64,000 nucleotides of DNA from the NCBI RefSeq assembly GCF_001643235.1, contig NZ_LQWY01000001.1:43198-107197 (forward strand). The letters run 5' to 3'. Positions 40,017 to 49,514 of this stretch are shown here, in pieces. A program made the translations under genes and the position numbers. Under the pieces are notes generated by a model. That model searched no databases. It had not been told where the DNA came from and saw only the letters and a list, made by a program, of their open reading frames with translations. Numbering within the stretch: position 1 is the stretch's first letter; every line of letters starts with the position of its first letter. The stretch is from Domibacillus aminovorans (lineage in GTDB: Bacteria; Bacillota; Bacilli; Bacillales; Domibacillaceae).

Positions 40017-41684
40017 TTAAATTTTCATGACGCCGCCTGTATTAGCGGATGTAACAAGTTTCGCATAGCGTGCTAGCCAGCCTTTTTTAATTTTTGGTTC
40101 AGGCTGTACAAAGTCGGCTTTACGTGCTGCCAATTCTTCATCTGTTAAATCAACATTCATTGTACGATTTGTTAAGTCGATAATAATTTTATCACCATTT
40201 TTGATGAATGCAATAGGTCCACCTTCCGCTGCTTCCGGAGATATGTGTCCAATTGAAATACCGCGTGATGCACCGGAGAAACGTCCGTCTGTCATCAATG
40301 CAACTTGTTTACCTAGACCTCGTCCGGCAATAGCAGATGTTGGTGTTAACATTTCCGGCATACCCGGACCACCTTTTGGTCCTTCATAGCGAATGACAAC
40401 AACATGTCCTTCTTTTACTGTACCATTGTTAATATTTTCAACTGCCTCATCTTGCGATTCAAAAACAATCGCTTCTCCTTCAAATACTTTAATGGAAGGA
40501 TCGACGGCTCCAACTTTAATTACTCCGCCATCAGGCGCTATGTTCCCATACAGGATAGACAAGCCGCCAACTGGGCTGTAAGGATTTTCTTTCGGACGAA
40601 TTACGTTTTCGTTTTTAATCTTTGCCTCTTTTACGTTTTCATAAACAGATTTACCTGTGATCGTAATCCGATCGTTATCGAGCGCGCCTTCGATTGAACA
40701 AAGCTCGTTAATAATCGCACTAATTCCGCCAGCATTATGAACATCGGCCATTGTGTAATCCGATGCCGGGCTGATTTTCGCTAAATATGGAATTCGTTTT
40801 GCCACTTCGTTAATCTCATTTAAATCATAATCAATTCCTGCTTCATTTGCAATCGCCAATGTGTGAAGTACCGTATTCGTTGAACCACCCATTGCCATGT
40901 CGAGCGCAAATGCATCGTCAATTGCTCTTTTCGTCACAATATCGCACGGTTTTAAGTCGTTTTCAATTGCATTCATTAAGTATTGTACCGCTTCTTTAAT
41001 AAGACGATGACGCTCATTTGATGTTGCTAAAATCGTTGCGTTGCCCGGCGGTGTCAAACCGAGCATTTCCATCAATGAATTCATTGAGTTTGCAGTAAAC
41101 ATACCCGAACACGAACCACAGGTTGGACAGGCATTTGTTTCAATATCATTAAGCTCTTCTGCTGTAATTTTTCCTGATAGATGAGCGCCGACGCCTTCAA
41201 ATACAGATGTCAGTGTAAGCGGCTGGCCTGTTGATGAGGTTCCGCCTTCCATCGGTCCTCCGGAAACGAAGACAGATGGGACGTTCGTTCTTACAGCCGC
41301 CATCAACATACCCGGTGTAATTTTATCACAATTTGGAATATAGAATACACCATCAAACCAGTGTGCATTAATAACGGTTTCTGCTGAATCCGCGATTAGT
41401 TCACGACTCGGAAGTGAATAGCGCATTCCGATGTGGCCCATTGCGATCCCGTCGTCGACACCAATTGTGTTGAATTCAAACGGAACACCGCCCGCTTCAC
41501 GAATTTCTTTCTTTACGACTTCGGCAAATTTATTTAAGTGGACGTGACCCGGAATAATGTCTATATACGAGTTACACACCCCAATAAATGGTTTGTGTAA
41601 GTCTTGCGTCTTAACACCGGCTGCATAAAGCAAACTCCGATGTGGGGCGCGTTCGATCCCTTTTTTGATCATATCGCTGCGCAT
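40017..41684 (-). CDS. ilvD: Dihydroxy-acid dehydratase
   Basis: 555 aa iron-sulfur enzyme making the 2-keto acids of valine and isoleucine. Cluster cysteines lie in [13 protein letters not shown] and [27 protein letters not shown] [13 protein letters not shown] is near the N-terminus. GGAGG before the ATG at 41684 sets the start. Only about 15 bases separate its stop from the T-box leader, so ilvBHC-leuABCD probably receives readthrough from the ilvD promoter. In B. subtilis ilvD is separate. Confidence 0.97.
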   Translation of the reverse strand: MRSDMIKKGIERAPHRSLLYAAGVKTQDLHKPFIGVCNSYIDIIPGHVHLNKFAEVVKKEIREAGGVPFEFNTIGVDDGIAMGHIGMRYSLPSRELIADSAETVINAHWFDGVFYIPNCDKITPGMLMAAVRTNVPSVFVSGGPMEGGTSSTGQPLTLTSVFEGVGAHLSGKITAEELNDIETNACPTCGSCSGMFTANSMNSLMEMLGLTPPGNATILATSNERHRLIKEAVQYLMNAIENDLKPCDIVTKRAIDDAFALDMAMGGSTNTVLHTLAIANEAGIDYDLNEINEVAKRIPYLAKISPASDYTMADVHNAGGISAIINELCSIEGALDNDRITITGKSVYENVKEAKIKNENVIRPKENPYSPVGGLSILYGNIAPDGGVIKVGAVDPSIKVFEGEAIVFESQDEAVENINNGTVKEGHVVVIRYEGPKGGPGMPEMLTPTSAIAGRGLGKQVALMTDGRFSGASRGISIGHISPEAAEGGPIAFIKNGDKIIIDLTNRTMNVDLTDEELAARKADFVQPEPKIKKGWLARYAKLVTSANTGGVMKI

Positions 41685-41757
41685 TGTATCTCCTCCAAGA
41701 TGACTGGCCATGCATGCATGTATTCATTCATGCTTTTGACATAGTGGTAAAATATTT

Positions 41758-41772
41758 TTTAATCTGAAAATT
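41758..41772 (-). promoter_or_regulatory. Candidate CodY box in the ilvD leader
   Basis: Minus-strand AATTTTCAGATTAAA matches the CodY consensus AATTTTCWGAAAATT at 11 of 15 positions, the first ten without error. It lies at about +12 to +26 of the predicted transcript, where bound CodY would block elongation. Confidence 0.55.
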
Positions 41773-41790
41773 AAATTTATATTGTGTTCA

Positions 41791-41819
41791 ATGATAACGT
41801 GCTTTTCCACTTTGGTCAA
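41791..41819 (-). promoter_or_regulatory. sigmaA promoter of ilvD
   Basis: Minus strand TTGACC (41814-41819), 17-base spacer, TATCAT (41791-41796). Confidence 0.7.
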
Positions 41820-41873
41820 CACCTTTCAACCATTTTTCCGCCATAATTAGACTTATTTTTCAACCTTTTATGT

Positions 41874-41887
41874 CGAAAGCGGTTTCG
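41874..41887. promoter_or_regulatory. Candidate CcpA cre site upstream of ilvD
   Basis: CGAAAGCGGTTTCG matches TGNAANCGNTTNCA at 12 of 14 positions, failing only at the two ends. Its centre is about 96 bases before the predicted transcription start. Confidence 0.4.
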
Positions 41888-41907
41888 TTTAAAACATTAA
41901 TAAATAA

Positions 41908-41936
41908 GGCCGAATGGAATTCCATTCGGCCGCATG
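41908..41936 (-). terminator. Terminator of the PBP gene
   Basis: A perfect 24-bp palindrome, GGCCGAATGGAATTCCATTCGGCC, seven bases after the PBP stop; the minus-strand tail is TTATTTATT. Confidence 0.65.
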
Positions 41937-41937
41937 A

Positions 41938-43896
41938 TTAAAACCATTCATTTAACTTATCAACAAATCGATCATACCAATTTTCTTCTTCTGTTTTTGC
42001 GTCTTGATCTATTGTATCGACATCAAATGACGTTTCTCCTATATCGGGCATTATTTCTTCGACAATTTCTGCAAACAATGGAACAGCACCATCCGAACTG
42101 TTGCCAGATAAGTAATTCGTTTCACTTACTTCTTCCACGCCTACCCAAACAGCCCCAACTAAATTTGGTGTATACCCGACAAACCATTGATCTTCCGTTC
42201 CGGTAATCCCTTCAATTGGCACTTGCGTTGAACCTGTTTTACCAGCAATATCAATACCGTCCACTTGCGCTTTTCGTCCCGATCCCCGCTCAACGACCCC
42301 AAGAAGCATCGATGTCATCGTATCTGATACTTCTTTTGTTGTAACTTTCACTTCTTTCGTTTCCCATTTGGGTTTAATATCGCCCTCTGGTCCAACAATT
42401 TTTTGAATAAAGAAGCTTTCTTTTCGAATCCCTCTATTCGAAAACGTCGTATATGCTTCAGCCATTTGAAGCGGTGACACTCTCGGTTTTATATCTCCGA
42501 GTGCGATCCCCAATGTTTCATCTTCCGTTTTAAAACCGAACCGGTGTAAGGCATTGAGTCCTTTTGTTAAACCTATTTGATCGAGCAGCCAGACAGTCGG
42601 GATATTGAGTGACTTTTCAACAGCTCGGTACATTGGTACTTCCCCTTCGTATGTGCCGCCGAAATTAGATGGAGAATACCCGCCTGCTCCTTCACCAAAT
42701 GTCATTGGTTCATCTTTCAACATATCTGTCGGCTTGTACCCAGCTTCAAGAGCTGGCGTGTAGACAACAAGCGGTTTAATTGTAGAGCCCGGTGACTTTT
42801 TCATCTGCGTCGCAAAACTGAAACCACGGAATACATGTTCACCCCGCCGGCCAACAACAGCCAGTACACCACCTGTTTTCGGATCCATTAAAACAGTGGC
42901 ACTTTGTGCATCTTCCCCACTTACCGTTTGAGGAAAAACGGAGCTGTTTTCGTATACATCTTCAAGTCCCGACTGTATATTCTGATCAAGTGTTGTATAA
43001 ATATTGTAGCCTTGTGTAAGCAAATCATCTTGTGTTAAACCAAAACGCGAAATCGCTTCATTAATCACAGCATCTGCAAAATGCGCATATTTTCCTTTTA
43101 GCGGATCACCGCTCGTATCTTTAAGAACGACACTTGTATCCGCTGTTTCATCTGCCTGCTGCTGCGTTATATATCCGTATTTGACCATTTGATTTAAAAC
43201 TACTTTCCGCCGGCCGAGCGCATTTTCCATATTGTCAATTGGATTGTAGCGTGACGGTGCTTTCACCATCCCCGCAAGCATCGATGATTCTGCTCTCGTT
43301 AAATCTGACACATCTTTTCCAAAATATTTTTTCGCTGCATTTTGAACGCCCCATGCACCATTTCCAAAATAGCTCGTATTTAAATACATCTCTAAAATTT
43401 CTTCTTTTTTATATACTTTTTCAATTTCAATCGCGAGAAATAGTTCCTCTATTTTTCGTCGATATGTTTTTTCTGGCGACAACAGCGCATTTTTCGTCAA
43501 CTGCTGTGTAATTGTACTCGCTCCCTGCACGCGTGATCCTGCCATGACATTTGTAAAAGCGGCTCGGAATATGCCTTTCACATCAAATCCGCCGTGTTCA
43601 TAAAAGCGACTATCCTCAACAGCGACGATCGCTTCCTGTAAATGCTCGGGTATCTTGTCAATGGATACACTATCTGTTCGGTTCGCAGAAAGTTTGCTTG
43701 CTTTGTCTCCGTCACGATCATAAATGATTGTCGACTGCGACAACCCTTGCTTTAATGTCTCCACATCCGCGGATTTCATAAAATAAAAACCAAATCCAAG
43801 TCCCACAAGTAAGACAATGGATGAGAGCAAAATTGTAATCTGCGTCATATGAAACTTGTGCCAAATATGTTTTATAAACCTTTTTATTACTTTCAT
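41938..43896 (-). CDS. Class A penicillin-binding protein (PBP1A/PbpF type)
   Basis: 652 aa. Membrane anchor at about residues 22-41. The glycosyltransferase domain shows EAIVAVEDSRFYEHGG with the catalytic Glu, GASTITQQLTKN and RKIEELFLAIEIEK. The transpeptidase has the SxxK serine in SPGSTIKPL, an SxN-type KSLNIP and the KTG box in GKTGSTQVP. It polymerises and cross-links peptidoglycan outside the membrane. Sequence is nearest PbpF/PBP2C among the B. subtilis class A proteins by my reading, but it is shorter and lacks the C-terminal fibronectin-like extension, so I give no symbol. The C-terminus is acidic. Confidence 0.9.
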   Translation of the reverse strand: MKVIKRFIKHIWHKFHMTQITILLSSIVLLVGLGFGFYFMKSADVETLKQGLSQSTIIYDRDGDKASKLSANRTDSVSIDKIPEHLQEAIVAVEDSRFYEHGGFDVKGIFRAAFTNVMAGSRVQGASTITQQLTKNALLSPEKTYRRKIEELFLAIEIEKVYKKEEILEMYLNTSYFGNGAWGVQNAAKKYFGKDVSDLTRAESSMLAGMVKAPSRYNPIDNMENALGRRKVVLNQMVKYGYITQQQADETADTSVVLKDTSGDPLKGKYAHFADAVINEAISRFGLTQDDLLTQGYNIYTTLDQNIQSGLEDVYENSSVFPQTVSGEDAQSATVLMDPKTGGVLAVVGRRGEHVFRGFSFATQMKKSPGSTIKPLVVYTPALEAGYKPTDMLKDEPMTFGEGAGGYSPSNFGGTYEGEVPMYRAVEKSLNIPTVWLLDQIGLTKGLNALHRFGFKTEDETLGIALGDIKPRVSPLQMAEAYTTFSNRGIRKESFFIQKIVGPEGDIKPKWETKEVKVTTKEVSDTMTSMLLGVVERGSGRKAQVDGIDIAGKTGSTQVPIEGITGTEDQWFVGYTPNLVGAVWVGVEEVSETNYLSGNSSDGAVPLFAEIVEEIMPDIGETSFDVDTIDQDAKTEEENWYDRFVDKLNEWF

Positions 43897-43940
43897 TTCT
43901 GTCTTTTTCCCTTCTAAAAAATGCGGTACGGACTGTTCTC

Positions 43941-43968
43941 ATTTTAAGCACACTCTGTCAAATTGCAA
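43941..43968 (-). promoter_or_regulatory. Possible promoter of the PBP gene
   Basis: Minus strand TTGCAA, 16-base spacer, TAAAAT, 45 bases before the ATG. Confidence 0.45.
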
Positions 43969-44044
43969 CAAAAATGACTAAAAACAAGGCCTATCCCTAT
44001 ACGAATCGGGTACGTAATAAGTTCCACTCTATCAAAATAAAAAG

Positions 44045-44080
44045 ATAAAAAAATAAGCGTGGCAGCTGCCCGCTTATTTT
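44045..44080 (-). terminator. Terminator of tatA
   Basis: AATAAGCG and CGCTTATT arms enclose a further palindrome GGCAGCTGCC; seven T residues follow on the minus strand. It overlaps the tatA stop codon. Confidence 0.8.
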
Positions 44081-44250
44081 ATTTCTGGTTTCTTTTTATC
44101 GTCATCGTCTTCCATAACATTTTTCATGCCACGTTTAAACTCGTGTAATGTTTGACCTGCTGCACGGCCTAGCTGCGGAAGTTTCGACGGTCCAAATAAT
44201 AAAAGCGCCACAATTAAAATGATAGCTACTTCGCCAAATCCAAGATTCAT
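44074..44250 (-). CDS. tatA: Twin-arginine translocase subunit TatA/E
   Basis: 58 aa, one of the shortest in the family. The N-terminal membrane helix LGFGEVAIILIVALLLFG is followed by the hinge PSKLPQLGRAAGQTLHEFKRG, the Tat hallmark, and an acidic DDDDKKK tail. TatA oligomers form the pore that passes folded proteins recruited by TatC. No tatC lies in the window, so its partner is elsewhere. AAAGGAG precedes the ATG by 11 bases, and a terminator overlaps the stop. Confidence 0.93.
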   Translation of the reverse strand: MNLGFGEVAIILIVALLLFGPSKLPQLGRAAGQTLHEFKRGMKNVMEDDDDKKKPEIK

Positions 44251-44287
44251 TATGCATCAGGCTCCTTTGCGATGATTGTGCATATCC

Positions 44288-44316
44288 AGTATAATCGAAA
44301 AACATTTTTTTGAAAA
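44288..44316 (-). promoter_or_regulatory. sigmaA promoter of tatA
   Basis: Minus strand TTTTCA, 17-base spacer, TATACT, 38 bases before the ATG. Confidence 0.5.
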
Positions 44317-44605
44317 CAAAAAGGAAAATAATCGATATGCCCATTTTCTTTTTATCACTATTCATTTCATCCCTTTTTTCTGTTACTCGTATAACATGTA
44401 TTTGAATGAAATATGTATACAATCACAAATATTATATATATTTCATTGCTGCTACTCCTCTTCAAAATTCAATCAAAAAATTTTTTCGAGTATGCTAAGA
44501 TGAAAAACGTGTTAATTTTGCATACTACGTTTAACCTTCCACGAAGTTGGTAATATAGTACTGTTACGTTCGCATTATTGTCTAGCGAGTATTTTAGTTA
44601 CTGAT

Positions 44606-44631
44606 GCTTAATTTCTATAGGGACTGGGTAT
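44606..44631 (+). promoter_or_regulatory. sigmaB-like promoter of the ArsC-like gene
   Basis: GCTTAA, a 14-base spacer and GGGTAT, 37 bases before the ATG. Fits the general-stress consensus at 11 of 12 positions. Confidence 0.62.
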
Positions 44632-44668
44632 AAAAAGTATAACCATCATACTAAAGGGGTCAGCAGTC

Positions 44669-45106
44669 ATGAAAAATAAAACAATCTTATTTCTGTCGCC
44701 TATTAATCATCTGAGCATGATGGCAGAAGGATGGGCAACCCGCTTAAATAAGCCATCCTGGAATGTGATCAGTACTTCTTGTATGAATGCTGATTACGAT
44801 GTCTTACCTGTTGAAGCGATGAAAGAAGTTAATATTAACATTGAGAGTCAGACACCACATTCGCTTAAACCTCAGCTTGTTCATGATGCTGATGTCGTTG
44901 TTGCTATTTATGATTTTCAGCGTGACAGTTTACCGGCGCTTCCTGATGAAGCAGGACGGAAAGTATTACGCTGGAATATACCCAATCCAGTATATTATGA
45001 AAAAATGCCCGAGCGATGGGCGGCCTATCAGATCGTCTGTGATGAACTTGCCGTCAAAATAAAAGGGCTCGAAAAAGAGTTAATTATGGCCCCTTCTTCG
45101 AAATAA
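44669..45106 (+). CDS. ArsC/LMW-phosphatase-fold protein lacking the catalytic cysteine
   Basis: 145 aa. The fold is that of thioredoxin-type arsenate reductases and low-molecular-weight tyrosine phosphatases: TILFLSPINHLSMMAEGWA aligns with the P-loop beta strand and helix, AMKEVNINIESQTPHSL with the MKEVGIDI segment, and DADVVVAIYDF with the following strand. The P-loop, normally CxGNSCRS, reads SPINHLS, so the nucleophilic Cys and phosphate-binding Arg are missing. It is therefore probably not an enzyme of that class and might bind a ligand or partner instead. A sigmaB-like promoter and GGGG site precede it; an EcsC gene follows after 81 bases. Confidence 0.65.
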   Translation: MKNKTILFLSPINHLSMMAEGWATRLNKPSWNVISTSCMNADYDVLPVEAMKEVNINIESQTPHSLKPQLVHDADVVVAIYDFQRDSLPALPDEAGRKVLRWNIPNPVYYEKMPERWAAYQIVCDELAVKIKGLEKELIMAPSSK

Positions 45107-45187
45107 CATTTGTCGAAGCAGGGGATTTTTTTGAAACTTCTTACGATTTTTGTACGTACATATTGTTGAAAGGCAGGGATTATATAG

Positions 45188-46012
45188 ATGGAAACGAAAG
45201 AACAATTATTAGAAGAACTTGAATCGATTAAACGCTGGGAAAACGATCAAAAAGGATTATGGATCTGGGATAAACTTGCTCGTCTTCCATTTGCTTTTCT
45301 CGATCGAATGACTCCCTCATTTATCCAAAAACGAATCGGTGCCCTTCTGGATGAAATAGGTTACTACATTCAAAGCGGTGGCAAATATTTAACACAGCAG
45401 CGCGGTACTTTGAAAAAACTGGAACGCAATGCAGGAATGCCTGTTCATGCTATTGAAGATGTTACAAGTATTCCACTGAGAGCAATGGATGAAACAGCCC
45501 TTTCTATTCAGAAAACTCACGCAAGTGCTGCAACTGTACAAGGTGCCACAACCGGTGTCGGTGGGTTTTTAACACTTGCTGTAGATATTCCAGCAACGCT
45601 TGCTATTTCATTGAAAACATTGCAGGAAATCGCGGTTTCATACGGATATGATCCAAACGAACGTGAAGAGCGCATCTTTATTATTAAATGTTTGCAGTTT
45701 ACGTCATCGGATGTAGTGGGCAAAAAAGCCATTTTACAGGAACTATCTGATTATACGAACCGCAGTAATAACAAACAAATCATTTCCCATTTGCAAGGCT
45801 GGCGTGAAGTCGTTCTTGGTTATCGAGAGCAATATGGCTTTAAAAAATTATTCCGTCTCGTACCGATTGTCGGCATTGTGTTCGGAGCCATATCAAACCG
45901 TTCCATGATTGAAGATATCGCCGATGCTGGCATGATGCTGTACCGGAAACGCCGTATTTTAGAACGGATGATATCTCTAGATGCAAAAAATGAATCTGAA
46001 AATCGCCTTTAA
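45188..46012 (+). CDS. ecsC: EcsC family protein
   Basis: 274 aa. The EcsC family region spans most of the protein: IKRWENDQKGLWIWDKLARL, the glycine-rich middle ATVQGATTGVGGFLTLAVDI and PATLAISLKTLQEIAVSYGY, then FKKLFRLVPIVGIVFGAISN and a C-terminal MLYRKRR. The family is predicted to have membrane-active or lipid-associated helices; function is unknown. In B. subtilis ecsC closes the ecsABC operon; here it lies about 25 kb away, next to the ArsC-like gene. Whether it is the true orthologue or a paralogue is not certain. Confidence 0.8.
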   Translation: METKEQLLEELESIKRWENDQKGLWIWDKLARLPFAFLDRMTPSFIQKRIGALLDEIGYYIQSGGKYLTQQRGTLKKLERNAGMPVHAIEDVTSIPLRAMDETALSIQKTHASAATVQGATTGVGGFLTLAVDIPATLAISLKTLQEIAVSYGYDPNEREERIFIIKCLQFTSSDVVGKKAILQELSDYTNRSNNKQIISHLQGWREVVLGYREQYGFKKLFRLVPIVGIVFGAISNRSMIEDIADAGMMLYRKRRILERMISLDAKNESENRL

Positions 46013-46039
46013 CGCGGTTTCTCAGATTCGTTTTTTTTT
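45992..46039 (+). terminator. Terminator of ecsC
   Basis: GAATCTGA and TCAGATTC arms with the ecsC stop in the loop, then nine T residues. Confidence 0.75.
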
Positions 46040-46231
46040 CGTTAATTTGTCTATTTCATTTTTATCCCCGTATAAATAAAGCTTATCACCTCCTTGGATC
46101 ATTTCTTCGCGGAGGTCTTTGCGCACATTCATTTCACCTCGCTGAATAAATAACAAATTCACATCTTGTCCTTGACCAAATACATCACCGTTGTGTATCT
46201 TTTTCGGTCCCGTGTATTTATTTACGTAATC
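46034..46231 (-). pseudogene. Remnant of an RCK-type (TrkA-C) potassium channel or transporter subunit
   Basis: The minus-strand frame directly after spoVR reads [20 protein letters not shown], then a stretch ending EEMIQGGDKLYLYGDKNEID and KLTKKK. The pattern GDxLYLYGDxxxIxKL is the usual last strand and helix of an RCK C-terminal domain. No start codon or binding site is present; upstream in the same frame a stop lies within spoVR, and the downstream end runs into the ecsC terminator. It looks like the last 65 codons of a lost gene. Confidence 0.5.
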
Positions 46232-47547
46232 GCTTTTCCATATTTCCGCTTAATCCCGTCTTTTCCATGTGTAAAGACTGTCGTCCGTCCATCTACAACC
46301 GTTTCGATATGAACTGGTCTTCCCCACAGTGTATATATGTGTGGCATCGTATGCTCTAAATAACTAAGATCAAGCTCTGTACCTTCATACGAATGAACGA
46401 TATATAACTCACCTGCATTTATATAATTGCTGTCTGTCACACTTAAATATGGAAAGCCGCTATTCACTTTGGATGCGGTCAAATGATCCCGAACATTCTC
46501 CCAGTTTTTTTCTGTAATCGTCCAATGACTCCCCTTTTTTTCGTACAAATACATCTCTTCTTTTTCTACAAATTCTTTCGTCATGTAATTTCGTAAAAAC
46601 GATAGATCCGATTCCATCGCACGTACCTCAAACAGTTTGTCACGGCTTCCGTACTGTTCTTCAATGTGCTCGTACAGCTTCACACCGACATAATATGGAT
46701 TTAACCCCATTTTTGATGGCTGAACAACTTCTGCGTTTAAACGAGCATAGTCAATGGCTTCTGCCTCAGGCAAATCAAGCTCACGCATAATTCGCATGTG
46801 CCAGTAAGATGCCCATCCTTCATTCATAATCTTCGTTTCCATCTGCGGCCAAAAATAAAGCATTTCTTGACGCACGATCATAATAATTTCTCGCTGCCAA
46901 TCTTTCAAAATAGGGCTGTTTTCCGCAATAAATTTAAGTAAGTCTTTTTCACGTATAGGTACATCAACTATCGGTTCTCTTTCTACTAAAGGGTCCCATA
47001 AGTCATCATACAAATGCTTTCTTGGAGCCGTTATTAATTGATCACCGCCGCCAATTTCTCCATGCGGATCCACATGCTCTTCAATTGACAGCACTGCATC
47101 TAAAAATGTTTCCACTTGCTCAATACCAAACTCATCTGTCAACGCTTGAATACGGGCAGCAGCCGACTCCATCGACGTCACCATTTTCCGATTTGTTTTT
47201 TTGAAGTGTGCATTGTTTTTAAAAAAGTCGGCGTGAGCAAGTACGTGTGCCACAATTAATTTGTTTTGAACAAGTGAATTCGTATTTAACAAAAACGCAC
47301 TGCACGGATCCGTATTAATAACCAGTTCATATATTTTACTGAGCCCCATTTCATACTGGAGCTTCATTTTGTAAAACCGTTTTCCAAACCGCCAGTGCGA
47401 AAAACGGGCGGGCATCCCGTATGCACCGAACGTATATATAATATCAGCCGGACAAATTTCATAGCGCATCGAATAAAAATCGAGACCAAAACCGGCGGCA
47501 ATATCCGTTATTTCATCAATTGCATATTGAAGGTCGTTCTGTTTCAT
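46222..47547 (-). CDS. spoVR: Stage V sporulation protein SpoVR
   Basis: 441 aa. The family is conserved over the full length: [80 protein letters not shown]. Needed for spore cortex in B. subtilis; biochemical role unclear, but it often occurs with yhbH and prkA homologues, as in this window. The 27-residue shorter length than B. subtilis reflects a missing charged linker near residue 165. GGGGGG lies seven bases before the ATG at 47547. Confidence 0.95.
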   Translation of the reverse strand: MKQNDLQYAIDEITDIAAGFGLDFYSMRYEICPADIIYTFGAYGMPARFSHWRFGKRFYKMKLQYEMGLSKIYELVINTDPCSAFLLNTNSLVQNKLIVAHVLAHADFFKNNAHFKKTNRKMVTSMESAAARIQALTDEFGIEQVETFLDAVLSIEEHVDPHGEIGGGDQLITAPRKHLYDDLWDPLVEREPIVDVPIREKDLLKFIAENSPILKDWQREIIMIVRQEMLYFWPQMETKIMNEGWASYWHMRIMRELDLPEAEAIDYARLNAEVVQPSKMGLNPYYVGVKLYEHIEEQYGSRDKLFEVRAMESDLSFLRNYMTKEFVEKEEMYLYEKKGSHWTITEKNWENVRDHLTASKVNSGFPYLSVTDSNYINAGELYIVHSYEGTELDLSYLEHTMPHIYTLWGRPVHIETVVDGRTTVFTHGKDGIKRKYGKAIT

Positions 47548-47566
47548 CCACCATCCCCCCTGACTC

Positions 47567-47594
47567 ATTTTATGCAGAAGGATCATAAACATGA
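47567..47594 (-). promoter_or_regulatory. Possible sigmaE promoter of spoVR
   Basis: Minus strand TCATGTT, 13-base spacer, CATAAAAT. The -10 equals the one before prkA, but the predicted start leaves only about 12 bases of leader. Confidence 0.35.
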
Positions 47595-47624
47595 AAAAAG
47601 AGAGACAGAAATAACCTGTCCCCC
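47594..47624 (-). terminator. Terminator of pgcA
   Basis: Minus-strand GGGACAG-loop-CTGTCTC followed by CTTTTTT, just after the pgcA stop. Confidence 0.65.
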
Positions 47625-47630
47625 TTTTCC

Positions 47631-49364
47631 CTATCCTAGCAAATTTTGAATTTTTTCCATAAATTGTGCTTGGATACGTTCAAGTTTTCTAGATACACCT
47701 TCAAATGATTGATCTCTCACACCGAAATAAAATTTCACTTTTGGTTCGGTTCCAGATGGACGTGCACATACCCAGGTACCGTCTTCAAGGAAATATTTCA
47801 ATACATTTGATGACGGCAGGTCAATTGTTTCTTTCACCTTTGTCATGATGACCGACCGTTCACCCGTCTGGTAATCTTCAATCGATGCGATAGGAATGCC
47901 TGCAATGTCAGCTGGTGGATTCTCACGGAATGACGTGAGAAGCGCATCAATTTGTTCAGCACCGTCTTTTCCTTTCAATGTCAGCGATTGTAGTCCTTCT
48001 TTGTAATAGCCTACACGCGTATATAAATCCATTAGTGCATCGTGAAGCGTTTTGCCTTGCTTTTTATAATATGCACATGCCTCAACAGCCATAAGCGCTG
48101 CTTGTACTGCATCTTTATCGCGGGCAAAATCACCGATTAAATAACCATAGCTTTCTTCATATCCAAATAAAAATGTATACTCGCCTGTTTCATTATATTT
48201 TTCAATTTTTTCCCCAATAAATTTAAAACCGGTTAATACGTCTTCACATGAGACACCGTATTGTTCCGCCGTAACGCGTCCGAGTTCAGAGGTCACAATC
48301 GTTTTAAATATACGGCCATTTTCAGGGATAGTCCCTTTTTCTTTTTTCTGGGAAAGAATATAGTCAACCAGTACAGCACCCGTTTCATTCCCCGTTAAAA
48401 GTACGTATCCGCCTTTGCCATCTTTCACCGCAACGCCAAGCCGATCTGCATCCGGATCGGTTGCGATTAAAATATCTGCATCGACTTTCTGTCCATCGCG
48501 GATCGCCAGTTCAAAGGCTGCTTTTTCTTCTGGATTCGGTGATTTCACCGTTGAAAAATTCGCATCCGGCTTCTCCTGTTCCGCAACGACTGTTACGTTT
48601 TTATAGCCGAGTGCATCGAGTGCCTGGCGAACCGGCTTATTGCCTGTCCCGTGTAATGGAGTATATACAATATGAATATCTGTTTCTTCTGCTGCCTGAG
48701 GCCATTCAGAAATCGTAACGAGCTTATCTACATAGGCGGCATCCATATCCGCGCCGATCATTTTAATCAGCCCATTTTCTTTCAATACCGCCTCATCTTC
48801 TACTTGAATATCAAGCTCGTCGCCTGCTGCATATACTTTTTCAATCACACGGTCGGCCGCAGCCGGCGCCAATTGTGCTCCATCCGGACCATATACTTTA
48901 TAGCCATTATATTCAGGTGGATTGTGGCTCGCTGTAATAACGATCCCTGCATATGCGTTTAGTTGACGTACCGCAAATGACAGTTCAGGTGTTGGCCGGA
49001 GTTCATCGAATACGTATGTTTGAATGCCAGCAGAAGCGAGTGTTTTGGCACTTTCGATTGCGAATTCAGGTGATTTATGACGCGAATCATACGCAATGAC
49101 GACACCGCGTTTTTTTGCTTCAATTCCCTGCTCTACTATGTATGCAGCAAGACCTGCCGATGCTTTGCGGATCGTATATACATTCATGCGATTTATACCG
49201 GCACCAATTTCGCCGCGCATTCCACCTGTACCAAATTCAAGATTTTTGTAAAAAGCGTCTTCTAAACTTTTTTCATCCGTTTCAATCTTCACAAGTAATC
49301 CATTTATTTCTTGATCAAGCGCCGGATGATTTTTCCACCGGCTATACTCTTCTTTCCAGGCCAC
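47631..49364 (-). CDS. pgcA: Phosphoglucomutase (alpha-D-phosphohexomutase)
   Basis: 577 aa. It interconverts glucose 6- and 1-phosphate for UDP-glucose and teichoic acid glycosylation. Catalytic serine loop [13 protein letters not shown], metal loop [10 protein letters not shown], sugar loop GYEESYGYL and phosphate loop [12 protein letters not shown] are intact. The open frame starts earlier at a TTG, but that TTG overlaps the GGAGGG binding site; the GTG at 49364 is seven bases after it and gives [10 protein letters not shown]. Confidence 0.96.
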   Translation of the reverse strand: MAWKEEYSRWKNHPALDQEINGLLVKIETDEKSLEDAFYKNLEFGTGGMRGEIGAGINRMNVYTIRKASAGLAAYIVEQGIEAKKRGVVIAYDSRHKSPEFAIESAKTLASAGIQTYVFDELRPTPELSFAVRQLNAYAGIVITASHNPPEYNGYKVYGPDGAQLAPAAADRVIEKVYAAGDELDIQVEDEAVLKENGLIKMIGADMDAAYVDKLVTISEWPQAAEETDIHIVYTPLHGTGNKPVRQALDALGYKNVTVVAEQEKPDANFSTVKSPNPEEKAAFELAIRDGQKVDADILIATDPDADRLGVAVKDGKGGYVLLTGNETGAVLVDYILSQKKEKGTIPENGRIFKTIVTSELGRVTAEQYGVSCEDVLTGFKFIGEKIEKYNETGEYTFLFGYEESYGYLIGDFARDKDAVQAALMAVEACAYYKKQGKTLHDALMDLYTRVGYYKEGLQSLTLKGKDGAEQIDALLTSFRENPPADIAGIPIASIEDYQTGERSVIMTKVKETIDLPSSNVLKYFLEDGTWVCARPSGTEPKVKFYFGVRDQSFEGVSRKLERIQAQFMEKIQNLLG

Positions 49365-49514
49365 AGGCAATCCCTCCAAACTCGTATTTCCACTATCATA
49401 CCACCAGTTTACGGAATTTTACAGTATGAATTTAGCACACATTGTTTTACTTTTTATCGTAATTCAGACTATAATGCTATTGTTCACAAATTAAATTCAT
49501 AACGGGCAGGGATA

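Larger units (their letters stand above)
44251..44668. other. Gene-free intergenic stretch between tatA and the ArsC-like gene
   Basis: 418 bases, AT-rich. It holds the divergent promoters of tatA (44288-44316) and of the ArsC-like gene (44606-44631). I see no reading frame with a binding site, no conserved RNA and no long repeat in the middle part. Confidence 0.6.
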
